In this document: positions 4,433-5,011 of the stretch, one piece after another
How the letters are laid out: the number at the start of each line of letters is the position of its first letter
Numbering within the stretch: position 1 is the stretch's first letter
NCBI GenBank assembly: GCA_934463265.1
Contig: CAKSIU010000044.1
Coordinates: forward strand, 1 to 5,011
DNA: 5,011 bases
Reading direction: 5' to 3'
Origin: an uncultured Eubacteriales bacterium
Lineage (GTDB): Bacteria; Bacillota; Clostridia; Oscillospirales; Acutalibacteraceae
The notes under the pieces: model-generated
Database searches by the model: none
The model's input: only the letters and a program-made list of their open reading frames with translations
Told to the model about the DNA's origin: nothing
Translations under genes and position numbers: made by a program

Positions 4433-4744
4433 ATGAAAAAAGTAGTTTTCTCTATCACTAACGTAAGAAGTAAATCGGATAAAAAATTATCCGGTTTCGG
4501 TTACCTTGCAGAAGGTAATTTACTCTGTCCTTGCATTTCTAAAAACAGCAAGCCGTATATCCGTATTTTCAATGACGTTGAAAAACATTGTCGTCCCGTA
4601 AACGGAAGAGAAGATGAATTCCAAGGCTATATAACTATGTATTTTACGGAAGTTCCCGTATACAGAGAAAAAGACGGTTCTTACGATATGCTCGATTTAG
4701 AAGTCGAATATAAAGTTTGGTATAAAACCGTGGAGGAAAACTAA
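4433..4744 (+). CDS. Small hypothetical protein, first gene of operon (103 aa)
   Basis: The protein begins MKKVVFSITNVRSKSDKK and ends KTVEEN. I chose the ATG at 4433 because GGAGG (4418-4422) lies 10 bases upstream. The frame is open further upstream to 4253, but that extension is Phe/Tyr/Ser-rich, has no ribosome binding site and begins inside the terminator hairpin. The product is soluble, mixed-charge and rich in aromatic and beta-prone residues (for example YITMYFTEV, LEVEYKVWY), with two cysteines in a CPC triplet near residue 32 and no signal peptide or membrane segment. I recognise no catalytic motif. It is the first of three closely packed genes and probably an accessory protein of an integrative or conjugative element. 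The preceding ~160-nt leader contains no clear promoter. Confidence 0.8.
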   Translation: MKKVVFSITNVRSKSDKKLSGFGYLAEGNLLCPCISKNSKPYIRIFNDVEKHCRPVNGREDEFQGYITMYFTEVPVYREKDGSYDMLDLEVEYKVWYKTVEEN

Positions 4745-4745
4745 A

Positions 4746-4961
4746 ATGTCCGAATATGATTATTTTAACGGTGAAAATTTCATAACTTTCGATTTAATCG
4801 AAATCGACGACGAAAAACGCAAAGTAACGGTCGCAGTAAGCAATACGGGAAGAATAAGCGTTCAAACCTTTGACCTGTTGTTCGACGGCAATCGACGTTA
4901 CTTTGAATACGGTTGTTCATACACAAAAATTTACATAGACGAATTTACGGAGGAAAACTAA
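4746..4961 (+). CDS. Small acidic hypothetical protein (71 aa)
   Basis: This is a strongly acidic, aromatic-rich product (MSEYDYFNGENFITFDLIEI..., ending EFTEEN) with no membrane segment or recognised motif. The compact alternation of hydrophobic and polar residues suggests a small beta-rich fold. The ATG lies one base after the stop codon of the previous gene. Its ribosome binding site GGAGG (4732-4736) is inside that gene's last codons, so translation is probably coupled. Small acidic proteins encoded beside ardA-like genes could be DNA mimics or other antidefence factors, but nothing in the sequence proves that. The function is unknown. Confidence 0.8.
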   Translation: MSEYDYFNGENFITFDLIEIDDEKRKVTVAVSNTGRISVQTFDLLFDGNRRYFEYGCSYTKIYIDEFTEEN

Positions 4962-4962
4962 A

Positions 4963-5011
4963 ATGTCAGGAAATATCAATATTGTAATAGGCTCTTGGGG
5001 TTCATATAACG
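4963..5011 (+). CDS. Start of an ArdA-like antirestriction gene (partial)
   Basis: Only 16 codons are present (MSGNINIVIGSWGSYN) before the window ends. Start and ribosome binding site (GGAGG, 4949-4953) repeat the arrangement of the previous junction exactly. The pattern of a short beta strand followed by G-[SKT]-Y-N resembles the N-terminus of ArdA proteins (for example IANLGKYNEGEL in Tn916-type ArdA, from memory). ArdA are acidic dimers that mimic bent DNA and block type I restriction enzymes, helping incoming conjugative DNA survive. The match is short, so this is a suggestion supported mainly by the context of a probable mobile island. Confidence 0.45.
   Translation, partial: MSGNINIVIGSWGSYN

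Overview
The window looks like chromosomal DNA of a low-GC Bacillota (probably a clostridial, gut-type organism). The evidence is AT-rich genes with strong AGGAGG-type ribosome binding sites, one near-consensus sigma-A promoter (TTGATA-17-TATAAT) and intrinsic terminators with T-tracts. No gene here fixes the genus. The two halves appear to have different histories, and the boundary is a fragment of a tRNA gene at 1019-1062.

Left part (1-1018), probably older chromosome. A bidirectional terminator hairpin (92-135) and a doubtful 23-codon ORF on the minus strand (143-214) are followed by the most striking object in the window, a 576-bp element at 221-796. It has 27-bp terminal inverted repeats (26/27 matches, TG...CA ends) and a perfect 5-bp target duplication TCCTA on both sides. 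Its interior is highly regular. Four hairpin arms of 107, 106, 106 and 106 nt are separated by spacers of 32, 33 and 32 bp. The outer two spacers are inverted copies of each other. The whole can fold into two stacked four-way junctions. It encodes no credible protein, so it is either a non-autonomous (MITE-like) mobile element or a mobile structured RNA. To its right (802-950) is a second cluster of hairpins that does not look protein-coding, then a 22-bp perfect terminator hairpin (978-1023).

Boundary. On the minus strand, 1019-1062 is the 3' part (anticodon loop to CCA) of a tRNA-Arg(CCU)-like gene with no matching 5' half. This is what a tyrosine-recombinase integration event into a tRNA gene leaves at the far end of an integrated element. 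Phased 11-bp repeats and inverted repeats at 1076-1226 resemble integrase arm sites. On this reading the integrated island extends rightward from about 1063. No integrase gene is visible in the window.

Island part (1063-5011). A very AT-rich minus-strand gene (1264-3552) encodes a 762-residue protein with four N-terminal membrane helices and a long, probably all-helical cytoplasmic region. I do not recognise its family. Upstream on the same strand is a broken reading frame (3625-3888) with an internal stop, itself preceded by the strong promoter at 3990-4018, so the membrane protein may be the surviving member of a decayed transcription unit. After a terminator or attenuator hairpin (4224-4271), a tightly packed plus-strand operon begins. 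It contains two small hypothetical genes and the first 16 codons of a third that resembles ArdA antirestriction proteins. The two intergenic junctions share an identical 19-bp sequence in which the ribosome binding site is embedded in the last codons of the preceding gene. Small accessory genes plus a possible antirestriction gene fit a conjugative or integrative element.
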